A stretch of 64,000 bases of DNA from an uncultured Bacteroides sp. (GTDB taxonomy: Bacteria; Bacteroidota; Bacteroidia; Bacteroidales; Bacteroidaceae): contig CABUKU010000003.1 in assembly GCA_902492205.1 (NCBI GenBank), forward strand, positions 151,491 to 215,490, read 5' to 3'. Positions 46,998-55,414 of this stretch are shown one piece after another. The notes under the pieces are model-generated. The model saw nothing but the letters and a program-made list of their open reading frames with translations, searched no databases and was not told the origin of the DNA. Both the position numbers and the translations under genes were made by a program. Position 1 is the stretch's first letter, and each line of letters opens with the position of its first letter.

Positions 46998-48155
46998 ATG
47001 CGTAAGATATTATTGTTGCTGTTATGTTGTTTATATATTATTCCATCGGTTGCCCAGCAACCGGATGGGGTAATGTATAACTTGGCTAAAACAAAATCGG
47101 GTTATCGTTCCAAGAGAATCAGCAGTTATGACAAGGAAGGCTATAATGCAGACCGGATAGTGGGCATCAAGCCGGGTGAAAAAGTAACTATCTGTGATAT
47201 TGAAGGTTCGGGCATCATCAATCATATTTGGTTCACCATTGCCCCTCCGCCCGATTTGGTGAACAGGAATGACATCATTCTCCGAATGTACTGGGACGGC
47301 AATGACTACCCTTCGGTAGAATCACCCATCGGTCCTTTCTTCGGACAAGGTTGGGATGAAAGTTACCTGTTCTCTTCGTTTGCTTTGTCGGCAGGGCCGG
47401 CTGGCGGGACAGGCCTTTCTTCATACTTCACCATGCCTTTCTCCAAAGGGGCGCGCATTGAGATAGAGAACCAAGCGGATAACACCGTGGATAACATCTT
47501 CTTTTACGTGGATTATTGGGAAGTGGACAAGCTGCCCGAAGGTTTGGGACGTTTCCACGCATGGTATAACCGGGAAGTGACAAAGCCCGTCAGAGATCCG
47601 GAAACCGGTGGTGAAGTAGCTAACACGGACGGAAAGGAGAACTATGTTTTCGCCGATATTCAGGGAAAAGGACATTTCGTAGGCATTAACTACTTCGTAC
47701 ATTCCCCCAGCACGGCATGGTATGGCGAAGGAGACGACATGTGGTTCATCGACGGTGAAAAAACACCTTCTATGGTAGGGACGGGAACGGAGGACTTCTT
47801 CAATACCTCGTGGTGTCCGAAAGAACCTTTCCAAAGTCCTTTCTTCGGTTATCCCAGAGTGAATAATGAAACCGGTTGGTTGGGGCGTACCCATGTGTAC
47901 CGCTTCTTCATTAATGATCCGGTATTCTTTGATAAGTCTTTGAAAGCCACTATCGAGCACGGCACATCCAATGATATGATGCTCGACATTGCAACTGTTG
48001 CCTATTGGTATCAGGACAAGGCTTCGCACATCCCCGCCATTCCGGCAAAAGAAGGACGTAAACTGATGCCTTTCAATAACTTCTGGAACATCCATATGTG
48101 GAGGGAGGCTTGGAAGAAAGCAAATGGCGATTCGGACAGTTGGGGAAACGAGTAA
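46998..48155 (+). CDS. GH172 (DUF2961) glycosidase, first of two
   Basis: The 385-residue secreted protein has a signal peptide (MRKILLLLLCCLYIIPSVAQ); the ATG at 46998 is chosen over a TTG three codons upstream. It has the DUF2961 jelly-roll features EGSGIINHIWFTI, SPIGPFFGQGW and the active-site segment GTGTEDFFNTSW, whose Glu is a likely catalytic residue. GH172 members include alpha-D-fructofuranosidase and exo-acting D-arabinofuranosidases and act on furanosides, often as trimers or hexamers. The nearby FucI and ribulokinase genes point to D-arabinofuranoside as substrate. Confidence 0.9.
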   Translation: MRKILLLLLCCLYIIPSVAQQPDGVMYNLAKTKSGYRSKRISSYDKEGYNADRIVGIKPGEKVTICDIEGSGIINHIWFTIAPPPDLVNRNDIILRMYWDGNDYPSVESPIGPFFGQGWDESYLFSSFALSAGPAGGTGLSSYFTMPFSKGARIEIENQADNTVDNIFFYVDYWEVDKLPEGLGRFHAWYNREVTKPVRDPETGGEVANTDGKENYVFADIQGKGHFVGINYFVHSPSTAWYGEGDDMWFIDGEKTPSMVGTGTEDFFNTSWCPKEPFQSPFFGYPRVNNETGWLGRTHVYRFFINDPVFFDKSLKATIEHGTSNDMMLDIATVAYWYQDKASHIPAIPAKEGRKLMPFNNFWNIHMWREAWKKANGDSDSWGNE

Positions 48156-48197
48156 ATAACACAAACATAAAATAAATAAAAGACGGGAGAGAATTCT

Positions 48198-49721
48198 ATG
48201 CAAATATTTCAAATTCATACTAGGTTAGTTCTTATTGGGTTGTTTCTATTCTCTGCTTTGGCATATGCCGGAGAGGGGAAAAAGATTGATTATTTCTCTG
48301 AACTGGAATCGCTCTCCCGTTTGGATATTCTACCTGCCTACCGCACGGGATGTGTGGTAGAGCAGTTCTCCAGTTACGACCGCACGGGTGGGAACGATGA
48401 CGGCTTCAACGGCACTTACTCCTATTTGCGCAAAGAAGGCGGGAAGCTGGTCATTGCCGAAATGGAAGGGCCGGGGATTATTAACCGCATCTGGACACCG
48501 ACGCCCACAAACGATACCATTGAGTTCTATTTCGATGGCAGGAAAGAAGCCGGTTTGAAGATATGTTTTAATGATTTGTTTTCGGGTAAGGTATTTCCTT
48601 TTGTCTCTCCTGTGTGCGGGCATGAGGTTGGCGGATACTATTGCTATCTGCCGATTCCCTACAAGAAGTCATGCAAGGTTGTGTTTACAGGGGAGAAGAT
48701 GTTATTTTACCAACTCCAATACCGGAACATGCCCGGCTATGAGCTTACCACTTTTTCCCCTTCTTTTTCGGTCGGGGAGAAGCAGGCATTGGATGAGGTG
48801 TGCAATATATGGAACAAGCGCGGCGCGTGGGATGTGCACCACTTTATGACAGGTAAATCATTCGGTTGCGAAGTGAAAGAAAGCACTTTTGTTTTACAGC
48901 CGGACAGTGAACAGGAATTCTTTGCTTTAGATGCCCCGGGACGTATTGTCGGGTTTGAGATAAATGGCGGCAATGCTTTCGAGGGGCTGAATAAAGACGT
49001 GTTCCTGAATGCTGTTTGGGATGACGAGCCTCAGCCTGCCATTAACGCACCTTTGGCAGATTTCTTTGGCTACGCTTATGGCAAACCCTCTGCACAAAGC
49101 ATGCTGCTGGGCTGCACCGGCGAAGTGAACTATTGCTATCTGCCGTGCCCTTTCGACAAACAGGCAAGAATGAAATTGCAGTATAAGAAGCAACCGGGAG
49201 CTTCGCAAAAGCCCGTCCGGGTTTCGGTGAAGGTTTACTACAACACAAAAGCACGCGATATAGCCGGAGAGGGGAAACTCTATACTTTCTGGCACAGGGA
49301 GATAAATCCGTTAAAGGGCAAATTCTATGACTTCCTTTCAGTGAAAGGCAAAGGGCATTACGTAGGCACCATTCATCAGGCACAGGGGCTTTTGCCGGGG
49401 AATGTGGTGTTTTTCGAGGGAGACGATGTAACTACCGTGGACGGGAAAATGCGGATTCACGGAACAGGCTCGGAAGACTACTATAACGGCGGTTGGTATG
49501 ACCTGCCCGGCAAATGGGACGGAACCAAAAGCCTGCCCATACACGGTTGCCTTGATTACAATGCACGCTTGGCACGCACGGGAGGCTATCGCTTTTACCT
49601 GACGGATAAACTTTCCTTTGAGAACGAATTTTATATGGGGATAGAGCACGGACCGGAAGGGAACGCCTATCCTGTGGACTACACTTCGGTAGCCTTTTAT
49701 TACGCAGAAATGCCTTATTAA
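48198..49721 (+). CDS. GH172 (DUF2961) glycosidase, second of two
   Basis: The 507-residue secreted protein has a signal peptide (ending LAYAGEG). It shows the DUF2961 features SSYDRTGGNDDGFNGTYSYL, EGPGIINRIWTPT, SPVCGHEVGGYYCYLPIPY and GTGSEDYYNGGWYDLPG. It is about 120 residues longer than the neighbouring GH172 and has a different middle region (residues about 190-330), so it is not a simple duplicate and may differ in linkage or chain-end specificity. It lies 42 bp after the first GH172 and 27 bp before the ribulokinase gene. Confidence 0.9.
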   Translation: MQIFQIHTRLVLIGLFLFSALAYAGEGKKIDYFSELESLSRLDILPAYRTGCVVEQFSSYDRTGGNDDGFNGTYSYLRKEGGKLVIAEMEGPGIINRIWTPTPTNDTIEFYFDGRKEAGLKICFNDLFSGKVFPFVSPVCGHEVGGYYCYLPIPYKKSCKVVFTGEKMLFYQLQYRNMPGYELTTFSPSFSVGEKQALDEVCNIWNKRGAWDVHHFMTGKSFGCEVKESTFVLQPDSEQEFFALDAPGRIVGFEINGGNAFEGLNKDVFLNAVWDDEPQPAINAPLADFFGYAYGKPSAQSMLLGCTGEVNYCYLPCPFDKQARMKLQYKKQPGASQKPVRVSVKVYYNTKARDIAGEGKLYTFWHREINPLKGKFYDFLSVKGKGHYVGTIHQAQGLLPGNVVFFEGDDVTTVDGKMRIHGTGSEDYYNGGWYDLPGKWDGTKSLPIHGCLDYNARLARTGGYRFYLTDKLSFENEFYMGIEHGPEGNAYPVDYTSVAFYYAEMPY

Positions 49722-49748
49722 GAGAATACTTTAAATCATTTAACAAAG

Positions 49749-51425
49749 ATGGAAGATATGGATAAATCAAGATTTGTGATAGGAGTGGACTTTGGCTCCG
49801 ACTCTTGTCGGGCTATTGTTGTCAATGCTTTAACCGGGGAAGAACTTGCCACCGCAGTGGGCTATTATTCCCGTTGGGCGCAAGGTTTGTATTGTGATAA
49901 AGGCAAGAACCAATACAGGCAGCATCCGCTGGACTACATAGAGGGCTTGGAAAAGGTGGTCAAAGAATCGTTGGCAAAGTGCCCGGTGGGGACTGCACAG
50001 CAGGTAGTAGGCATGGCGTTCGACACCACAGGCTCCACCCCGGTGCTTTTGGATAAAGAGGGCACTCCTTTGGCTCTGTTGCCGGAGTATGCCGAAAATC
50101 CCAATGCCATGTTTGTGCTGTGGAAAGACCACACAGCCATTGCCGAGGCCGACGAAATCAATGCTTTGGCAAAACGCTGGGAGGTGGATTATACCTCTTA
50201 CTCCGGCGGGGTTTATTCCGCAGAGTGGGCTTGGTCTAAGGTGACGCACCTGCTCCGGGCAGACGAAAGTATCAGGGCAAAAGCTTATAGCTGGGCGGAA
50301 CATTGCGACTGGATGCCGGCTCTGATTACAGGACAAACGAAGCCCGAAGAAATGAAACGGAGCAGGTGTGCGGCAGGTCACAAAGCCATGTGGAACGAAG
50401 CATGGGGAGGACTTCCGTCCGAAGCTTTCTTGACGGAGTTGGAACCGTTATTGGCTGCATTCTCCGGCCATTTATATAAAGAAACTTACACGAGCGATGC
50501 CGTGGTGGGTTGTCTCACCGCAGAGTGGGCGGAAAGACTGGGGCTGACTACCCGTGTTGCCGTAGCTGTGGGCGAGCTGGACTGCCACATGGGAGCGGTT
50601 GGCGCACAAATAGGCGAAGGCTCCTTTGTTCGGGTTATCGGGACTTCCACTTGTGACATCATGGTAGCCCCTTACCGGGAAATGAACGGCAAACTGATTG
50701 CCGGGATATGTGGGCAGGTAGACGGCTCCGTCATTCCCGGACTTGTGGGCATGGAAGCGGGGCAATCGGCGTTCGGCGACATTTATGCATGGTTTAAGAA
50801 CATGCTCGTGGAGCCGGTGAAAGACATCCTTGCAGATGCTTCGTGGGTGGATGAAAGCGTGGTGAAAAGGTTGGTGGCTGAGATTCAGGATAAAACATTG
50901 CCTTACCTCAACCGCGAAGCCGAGAAAATCCCGGTAAGCGAAAGCTCTCCCGTTGCGCTCGACTGGATGAACGGGCGCCGCACTCCCTTTGCCAATCAGC
51001 AGGTAAAAGGGGCTGTCACAGGCCTTACGCTGGGAACGTCCGCACCTGCCGTGTTCCGCGCTTTGGTCGAGGCTACCGCTTTCGGTTCGAAAGCCATTGT
51101 GGAAAGCTTCATAGAGCAGGGAGTGGTTATCAAAGACGTGATAGGCATCGGCGGCATTTCCTTGAAATCCCCCTTTGTGATGCAGACTCTTGCCGATGTG
51201 CTTGGCATGCCTATCAAGGTTGCCAAGGCAGAACAGGCATGTGCTCTCGGTGCGGCCATGTTTGCTGCCGTGGCTGCGGGAATCTACCCGAAGGTGGGCG
51301 ATGCCCAAACTGCTATGGGTAAAGGTTTTGCTTGCGAATATACTCCCGACAGGAGCAAGAGCCGGGAATATGCCAAGCTGTATGACAGCTATGTGAAGTT
51401 AGGCCGTTTCATTGAAAACAGTTGA
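49749..51425 (+). CDS. araB: Ribulokinase (AraB type, FGGY family)
   Basis: The 558-residue cytoplasmic FGGY kinase has an N-terminal phosphate-binding segment FVIGVDFGSDSCRAIVV. It also has AFDTTGSTPVLLD, the AraB-like WAEHCDWMPALITG and RSRCAAGHKAMWN, and the C-terminal IGIGGISLKSPFVMQTLADVLG. AraB enzymes phosphorylate L-ribulose and accept other 2-ketopentoses including D-ribulose. Neither L-arabinose isomerase nor L-ribulose-5-phosphate epimerase is in the cluster, but FucI is. The likely reaction is D-ribulose to D-ribulose-5-phosphate, a pentose-phosphate intermediate. The stop codon is 4 bases before the next gene. Confidence 0.93.
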   Translation: MEDMDKSRFVIGVDFGSDSCRAIVVNALTGEELATAVGYYSRWAQGLYCDKGKNQYRQHPLDYIEGLEKVVKESLAKCPVGTAQQVVGMAFDTTGSTPVLLDKEGTPLALLPEYAENPNAMFVLWKDHTAIAEADEINALAKRWEVDYTSYSGGVYSAEWAWSKVTHLLRADESIRAKAYSWAEHCDWMPALITGQTKPEEMKRSRCAAGHKAMWNEAWGGLPSEAFLTELEPLLAAFSGHLYKETYTSDAVVGCLTAEWAERLGLTTRVAVAVGELDCHMGAVGAQIGEGSFVRVIGTSTCDIMVAPYREMNGKLIAGICGQVDGSVIPGLVGMEAGQSAFGDIYAWFKNMLVEPVKDILADASWVDESVVKRLVAEIQDKTLPYLNREAEKIPVSESSPVALDWMNGRRTPFANQQVKGAVTGLTLGTSAPAVFRALVEATAFGSKAIVESFIEQGVVIKDVIGIGGISLKSPFVMQTLADVLGMPIKVAKAEQACALGAAMFAAVAAGIYPKVGDAQTAMGKGFACEYTPDRSKSREYAKLYDSYVKLGRFIENS

Positions 51426-51429
51426 AAAG

Positions 51430-53028
51430 ATGAAGTATGCATTTAGAGTAACTTTCTTGTTGGCATTTGCCATTCTGATTGGCTCATGTTCCGGCAACAA
51501 AACTCCACGGGCAAAGCATGTTGTCCTTATTGGTGTGGATGCAATGGGAGCGTGGGGCATTCAACGTTCTTCCACTCCCAACATCAATTATATGGTGGAA
51601 AATGGCGCTTCCACGTTCCGGGCGCGGTGCGTGTTGCCTAGCAACAGCAGCCAGAATTGGATGTCGATGGTGAGCGGAGCGCTTCCCTATCATCATGGAG
51701 TGACGGACAACGATTGGGAGCCGGACAGCCATGTCATTGAACCGGCGGTAAAAAACAAAGCGGGATTCTTTCCCACGGTCTTTGATGCAGTGAAGGAGCA
51801 AAGACCAGACAGCAAGGTATATATGTATTACGAATGGAAGGGTGAAGACCGCATGTACAATATGGAGATTGCAGATAAGGCAGTGTCGGACGGCTTGGAC
51901 GGTGAAACGCTTTTCAGGCAGGGAATGGATGCTTTCTTTGCTGACAAGCCTGAGCTATTGTTCCTTTCCATTCTTGAGGTAGACCACATCGGGCACGAGT
52001 ACGGGCATGAGTCCCGGGAATACATGGATTGTGTGCACAAATACGATGCCCTTATCGGGGAGTTCGTTCAGCGTTTGGATAAAAGCGGCATGAAAGATGA
52101 AACGGTGGTTATCGTAACGGCAGACCACGGTGGGATAGGGCGTGCGCATGGCGGCATGACGGCCAAGGAAATGGAAATCCCCATTATCCTGTATGGCAGA
52201 GGGATAACCAAAGGCAAACTGTTGGAACACACTCATCTGATTTGCGACGTGGCTGCCACGGCGGCAACATTGCTCGGCGTGGAGCTGCCCTACGAGTGTG
52301 TAGGAAAGTTCATCAAGGATGCATTCCTGCCCAAAACCGAGCTGACTTACGTGCCCGCATCTTTCATTACTCCTGCCGCCGGTCTGTATAAGGACGGAGT
52401 GGAAATAACCATCACGGGGAATGTGGCGGGAGGCGAAATATATTATACAACAGACGGTTCCGTGCCCACCAACAAGTCTGTAAAATATAATGGTCCGTTT
52501 ATCCTGACAGAATCGGCGCTGCTGCGTTCGGTTGTCTGTAAGAACGGACAGTACGGAGTGCCGGGCGATGCCGACATCCGGGTGATAAACGATAATCTGG
52601 AGCCAAAGGTTGCCTACAAGTATTATGAAAACGTGCCGGGCAAGTTCCTGCCCGATTTCAAAACATTGGGCAAGCCCCAAAGGGAAGGTTATGTGCACGA
52701 GTTCAATCTGAATGAACTGGCTGCCAAAGGCAAAGACCATTATGCGGTGCTGTTCTCCACAGACTTTGTTCTCGACAAGGACGGGGAATATACCTTTGTC
52801 CTCACTTCCGATGACGGTGCAAAGATGTACATAGGTGATAAGTTGGTTATTGAAAATGACGGCTCGCACTATGCCAGCACCATAACGGCTACAGTGAAAC
52901 TGGCTAAAGGAACCTATCCACTCGTAATGGAGTATTTTAACGATACCGAAGACCAAGTGCTAGAAGTTCGCTATTGCTTTGAAACCCAGCCGATGCAAAC
53001 CCTGCCTTTCAGTCGTTTCGGCAGATAG
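51430..53028 (+). CDS. Alkaline-phosphatase-superfamily hydrolase with chitobiase-C-like and PA14 domains, lipoprotein
   Basis: The 532-residue lipoprotein (lipobox LIGSCSGN) starts at the ATG at 51430. Residues about 30-300 form an alkaline phosphatase/phosphodiesterase domain: Asp37 (GVDAMG), probable nucleophile Ser73 (PSNSSQNW, aligned with the Thr of NPP enzymes), DHIGHEYGH and TADHGG as metal ligands. Residues about 310-385 (ITPAAGLYKDGVEITITG) look like a chitobiase C-terminal-like domain and about 390-525 like a PA14 glycan-binding domain. It may remove a phosphoryl or phosphodiester substituent from a glycan. It is the last gene of PUL3. Substrate unknown. Confidence 0.85.
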   Translation: MKYAFRVTFLLAFAILIGSCSGNKTPRAKHVVLIGVDAMGAWGIQRSSTPNINYMVENGASTFRARCVLPSNSSQNWMSMVSGALPYHHGVTDNDWEPDSHVIEPAVKNKAGFFPTVFDAVKEQRPDSKVYMYYEWKGEDRMYNMEIADKAVSDGLDGETLFRQGMDAFFADKPELLFLSILEVDHIGHEYGHESREYMDCVHKYDALIGEFVQRLDKSGMKDETVVIVTADHGGIGRAHGGMTAKEMEIPIILYGRGITKGKLLEHTHLICDVAATAATLLGVELPYECVGKFIKDAFLPKTELTYVPASFITPAAGLYKDGVEITITGNVAGGEIYYTTDGSVPTNKSVKYNGPFILTESALLRSVVCKNGQYGVPGDADIRVINDNLEPKVAYKYYENVPGKFLPDFKTLGKPQREGYVHEFNLNELAAKGKDHYAVLFSTDFVLDKDGEYTFVLTSDDGAKMYIGDKLVIENDGSHYASTITATVKLAKGTYPLVMEYFNDTEDQVLEVRYCFETQPMQTLPFSRFGR

Positions 53029-53043
53029 AAGACACAATAAAAC

Positions 53044-53084
53044 TAGGGCAGAACTCCGTTTCTTACCAACAGGATTCTGCCCTA
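53044..53084 (-). terminator. Terminator hairpin between convergent genes
   Basis: TAGGGCAGAA (53044-53053) and TTCTGCCCTA (53075-53084) form a perfect 10-bp stem. Read on the minus strand it is followed by GTTTTATTG, fitting termination of the minus-strand lipoprotein gene. On the plus strand it lacks a T run, but may still limit read-through from PUL3. Confidence 0.7.
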
Positions 53085-53116
53085 AAAATGCCTTACTAAA
53101 TACGGTATCTTACCAA

Positions 53117-53578
53117 TTACCAAGCTTCATAATGGTATAATCCGATACCATCATCTTCTCTAAGAAATGTTTTCTTTTCCGTAGTGCCTCTGTAATCGTA
53201 GTTTACAGAAATCTTTTTGCAAGATGAGTAACTGTAAGAATACACCATAGATGTTACCCATAAGTTATACTCTCCATTGGGAATATTCTCCAAGTTGAAT
53301 ACACCTACCTGAAATTTCGTCGCATAAACAGGCTTGGCGGTAGTTCCGTCTGTGTAGGTTATTACCCCGTCAAATGGGACAGACATTGCGCTTTCTTTGG
53401 TGTCCACTTGTTTCCCTTCATTGGTAAACAGATACAAAAAAGCCTTCTCTGCCACTTCTTCACCTGTACTTGTTTTGTTGAAAACATTGACAAAAAATGT
53501 CTGTTCTGTTGGTTCGTCATCTTTACTGCATCCGGTAAATGCCAGTACGACCATCGCTAATAATAATAACTTTTTCAT
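53117..53578 (-). CDS. Small hypothetical lipoprotein
   Basis: The 153-residue protein starts at the ATG at 53578, where a lipoprotein signal begins (MKKLLLLAMVVLAFTGCSKDDEP); upstream in-frame codons add an unlikely charged leader. The mature part is a compact beta-rich domain (FFVNVFNKTSTGEEV, then ATKFQVGVFNLENIPNGEYNLWV), consistent with a carboxypeptidase-regulatory or Ig-like fold. I do not recognise a family. It lies between PUL3 and the phage-like island, facing PUL3, and may mark the host side of the island boundary. Confidence 0.8.
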   Translation of the reverse strand: MKKLLLLAMVVLAFTGCSKDDEPTEQTFFVNVFNKTSTGEEVAEKAFLYLFTNEGKQVDTKESAMSVPFDGVITYTDGTTAKPVYATKFQVGVFNLENIPNGEYNLWVTSMVYSYSYSSCKKISVNYDYRGTTEKKTFLREDDGIGLYHYEAW

Positions 53579-53651
53579 TAGGTCGAATAATTTTATTTTG
53601 TTATTTGGTTTATATAGTCCACCGGAGTTTCCGGCTTTTCTTTTCTCCCCT

Positions 53652-54353
53652 TTACCTTCTTCTAGGCCTCTGCAACTCAATCACATTAAAAATCTGCTTC
53701 ACTTCCGCGAGGTCTATCACCCTGTCCGGGTACATGTCATTGAGCGAATGTATCGTAATGGTATGGTTTTCCACATCATGGTCGGTGATTCTTTTCACCA
53801 GAATACCGTCTTCGTGCACTATCACGAAATCCCACTTCCTGATGTGCAGCTTGGAGCTTACCCACAGGTGAGGCTGGATTTCCCGGCACAGCAGGCGGTC
53901 ACCTTCGAGGTAACTGTCCTCTGTCCCGTCATTCATACTGTCGCCCTTCACTTCAAAGGCAACGTAATTTCCCAGAGCCTCATGGTCTACTATAAAAGGC
54001 AGGGTAGGCAAAGCTGCAATATAAGTAGCATCTTCATAGCCGCACAGGTAGCCGGCATAAGCATATTGATTCACAAGCGGTACGTTTATTACGTGTTCCT
54101 GAGTGATTGGTATAGCCTCTAGAACTTCTATCTTTCGTTTCGGAACTTCTACTATCGGCTCCCCCTGTTCATGCAGAATCCAATCCAGATTCCAGTGCGG
54201 AAAGCTCTTCCTGATTTTCTCTATCGTAGGTTTCCTGAAACTTTCGCCAACATTATTCAGATAGCCGTTTCCCAAGCCGGATATTGTATAAAATTGGTTC
54301 GGGTTAAGCCCCTCTCTCTCAATCAGATAAAACATTCTTTCCTTTAGGTTCAT
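53652..54353 (-). CDS. Phage-type repressor with S24 (LexA-like) peptidase domain
   Basis: The 233-residue protein has an N-terminal helix-turn-helix (residues about 1-60) like those of CI-type repressors and a C-terminal S24 domain. Ser139 (KGDSMNDG) and Lys187 (ILVKRI) form the expected catalytic dyad, and Ala100-Gly101 in YAYAGYL is a candidate self-cleavage site. Such repressors are cleaved when RecA is activated, which would induce the element. It is transcribed divergently from the early genes across a palindrome-rich intergenic region. Confidence 0.9.
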   Translation of the reverse strand: MNLKERMFYLIEREGLNPNQFYTISGLGNGYLNNVGESFRKPTIEKIRKSFPHWNLDWILHEQGEPIVEVPKRKIEVLEAIPITQEHVINVPLVNQYAYAGYLCGYEDATYIAALPTLPFIVDHEALGNYVAFEVKGDSMNDGTEDSYLEGDRLLCREIQPHLWVSSKLHIRKWDFVIVHEDGILVKRITDHDVENHTITIHSLNDMYPDRVIDLAEVKQIFNVIELQRPRRR

Positions 54354-54536
54354 ACTCGAAGTTCTATTTAGTAGTTATAGAATATCTAGCTAAATAACAT
54401 TTATTAACTAGAAATACTATGCTAGATATAGAACTTCTAGTATCTTTGCATCGTTGGAACGTTACAACGCTGCGCTGCAAAGGTAAAGCTAAAGTTCCAC
54501 AAAAGCAATAGTATCAACCTTTTTAAATGCAGGGAT
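54354..54536. promoter_or_regulatory. Divergent control region of the phage-like island with nested operators and early promoter
   Basis: Two nested inverted repeats are seen: GAAGTTCTAT (54358-54367) with ATAGAACTTC (54428-54437), and TATCTAGC (54383-54390) with GCTAGATA (54421-54428). A -7 element TATCTTTG lies immediately after, at 54441-54448, pointing to the early genes. This is the layout of a repressor binding both sides of a genetic switch. Confidence 0.65.
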
Positions 54537-54755
54537 ATGACAGAATCGGAAGCAAGACGGGAAATAGCAGAGATAAGCTCCATGAGCCTCGAAGCGGTGC
54601 AGAAGTTCTATAACGTGGACACCAGAGACGAAGCCGTTCTCGGAGTGCTCGAAGCCATAACCCCCGAAGCCGAAGCGGAAGATTACACCGAAGCCGAGCT
54701 GGAAGCCGAGCGCAGCTACTTCTGCGCCTCACAAGGACTTGCCCGGTATTGCTGA
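54537..54755 (+). CDS. Small acidic phage early protein
   Basis: The 72-residue, Glu-rich protein (MTESEARREIAEISSMSLEAVQKFY) is the first gene right of the control region. The first part looks like a short helical segment, the rest is acidic and probably helical. I do not recognise a family. It ends 25 bp before the DUF2693-like gene and is likely co-transcribed with it. Confidence 0.6.
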   Translation: MTESEARREIAEISSMSLEAVQKFYNVDTRDEAVLGVLEAITPEAEAEDYTEAELEAERSYFCASQGLARYC

Positions 54756-54780
54756 TTATTCACCCCGAAGAACAAATACA

Positions 54781-55110
54781 ATGAGACAGAACAGAGAATT
54801 TCTACACCAATTGATGAGCCTCGCATGGCAGTTTGCACACCAAAACGGTTTCGGCAAGAGCCAAGCGCTGAAGGCCGCATGGGTAAACCTGCGGTTGAAA
54901 AACGAGTTGCAACGGCGCATCGTCCGCTTCTATTTCCGCAAGGCCGACGGCAATGTGCGCGAGGCTTGGGGCACGCTCAACGCGAAGTTCATGCCCGCCC
55001 TGCCCGGCACCCGCAAAAAAGCGCCTAACAACACCGTGCAGTGCTATTGGGACACCGAGAGGGGAGAGTTCCGCAGCTACAAGAAAGCCAACCTCATCGG
55101 GATAGCTTAA
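54781..55110 (+). CDS. DUF2693-like phage protein (SH3-like fold)
   Basis: The 109-residue protein starts at ATG 54781. The C-terminal part (REAWGTLNAKFMPALPG, then VQCYWDTERGEFRSYKKANL) fits DUF2693, a small family found in Bacteroidales phages and mobile elements, predicted to have an SH3-like barrel. The N-terminal half (FLHQLMSLAWQFAHQNG) is helical. Its role is unknown; the position suggests an early or regulatory function. Confidence 0.7.
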   Translation: MRQNREFLHQLMSLAWQFAHQNGFGKSQALKAAWVNLRLKNELQRRIVRFYFRKADGNVREAWGTLNAKFMPALPGTRKKAPNNTVQCYWDTERGEFRSYKKANLIGIA

Positions 55111-55298
55111 CACGGCACAACACTCGCTCTTTGACAGATTTACATACCCATAAAGACCGGGGGAAACGGAAGCCAGCAGGGATGCCGCGACACTTCCAAG
55201 GCTCCCGGTCGCACAAAGTTTCAGCACAGAAAATCATCCTTACTGTGGCGAGTATGCGGGGCGGGTGTCCGTATCGCTGAAATGTATTATTATATTTT
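55111..55298. other. 188-bp spacer in the phage-like island
   Basis: No credible gene, promoter or terminator was seen between the DUF2693-like gene and the first copy of the 117-bp repeat. Confidence 0.5.
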
Positions 55299-55414
55299 CC
55301 CCTCCTTATCGAGGAGGGGTTAGGGGTGGTGGTAGGAAAGAATTCCATTTGTTGATGATTACTTAAAGGTATCTTGTCTGCCACCACCCCCTGCCCCTCC
55401 TCGATAAGGAGGGG
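55299..55414. repeat. 117-bp-type palindromic repeat, copy 1
   Basis: The ends are CCCCTCCT and AGGAGGGG. Each end is itself a small hairpin (CCCCTCCT / AGGAGGGG around a 5-base loop) and the outer about 38 bp of the two ends are inverted copies, with the G-rich arm GGGGTGGTGGTAGG facing CCACCACCCCC. The about 40-bp centre contains GTTGATGATTACTTAAAGG. This copy overlaps the 3' end of the DCC-family gene. Confidence 0.85.

Noticed and set aside
49749..51425. Ribulokinase as evidence for an L-arabinose pathway
   Set aside because: No L-arabinose isomerase or L-ribulose-5-phosphate epimerase is in the cluster, while FucI is, so D-arabinose fits better.
51955..52956. Long minus-strand reading frame opposite the phosphatase-fold gene
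   Set aside because: It is antisense to a gene with clear domains and catalytic motifs, and has no start context or family resemblance.
53397..54122. Plus-strand reading frame across the small lipoprotein and repressor genes
   Set aside because: It runs antisense to two genes with clear signal peptide and S24 catalytic residues and has no recognisable domain.
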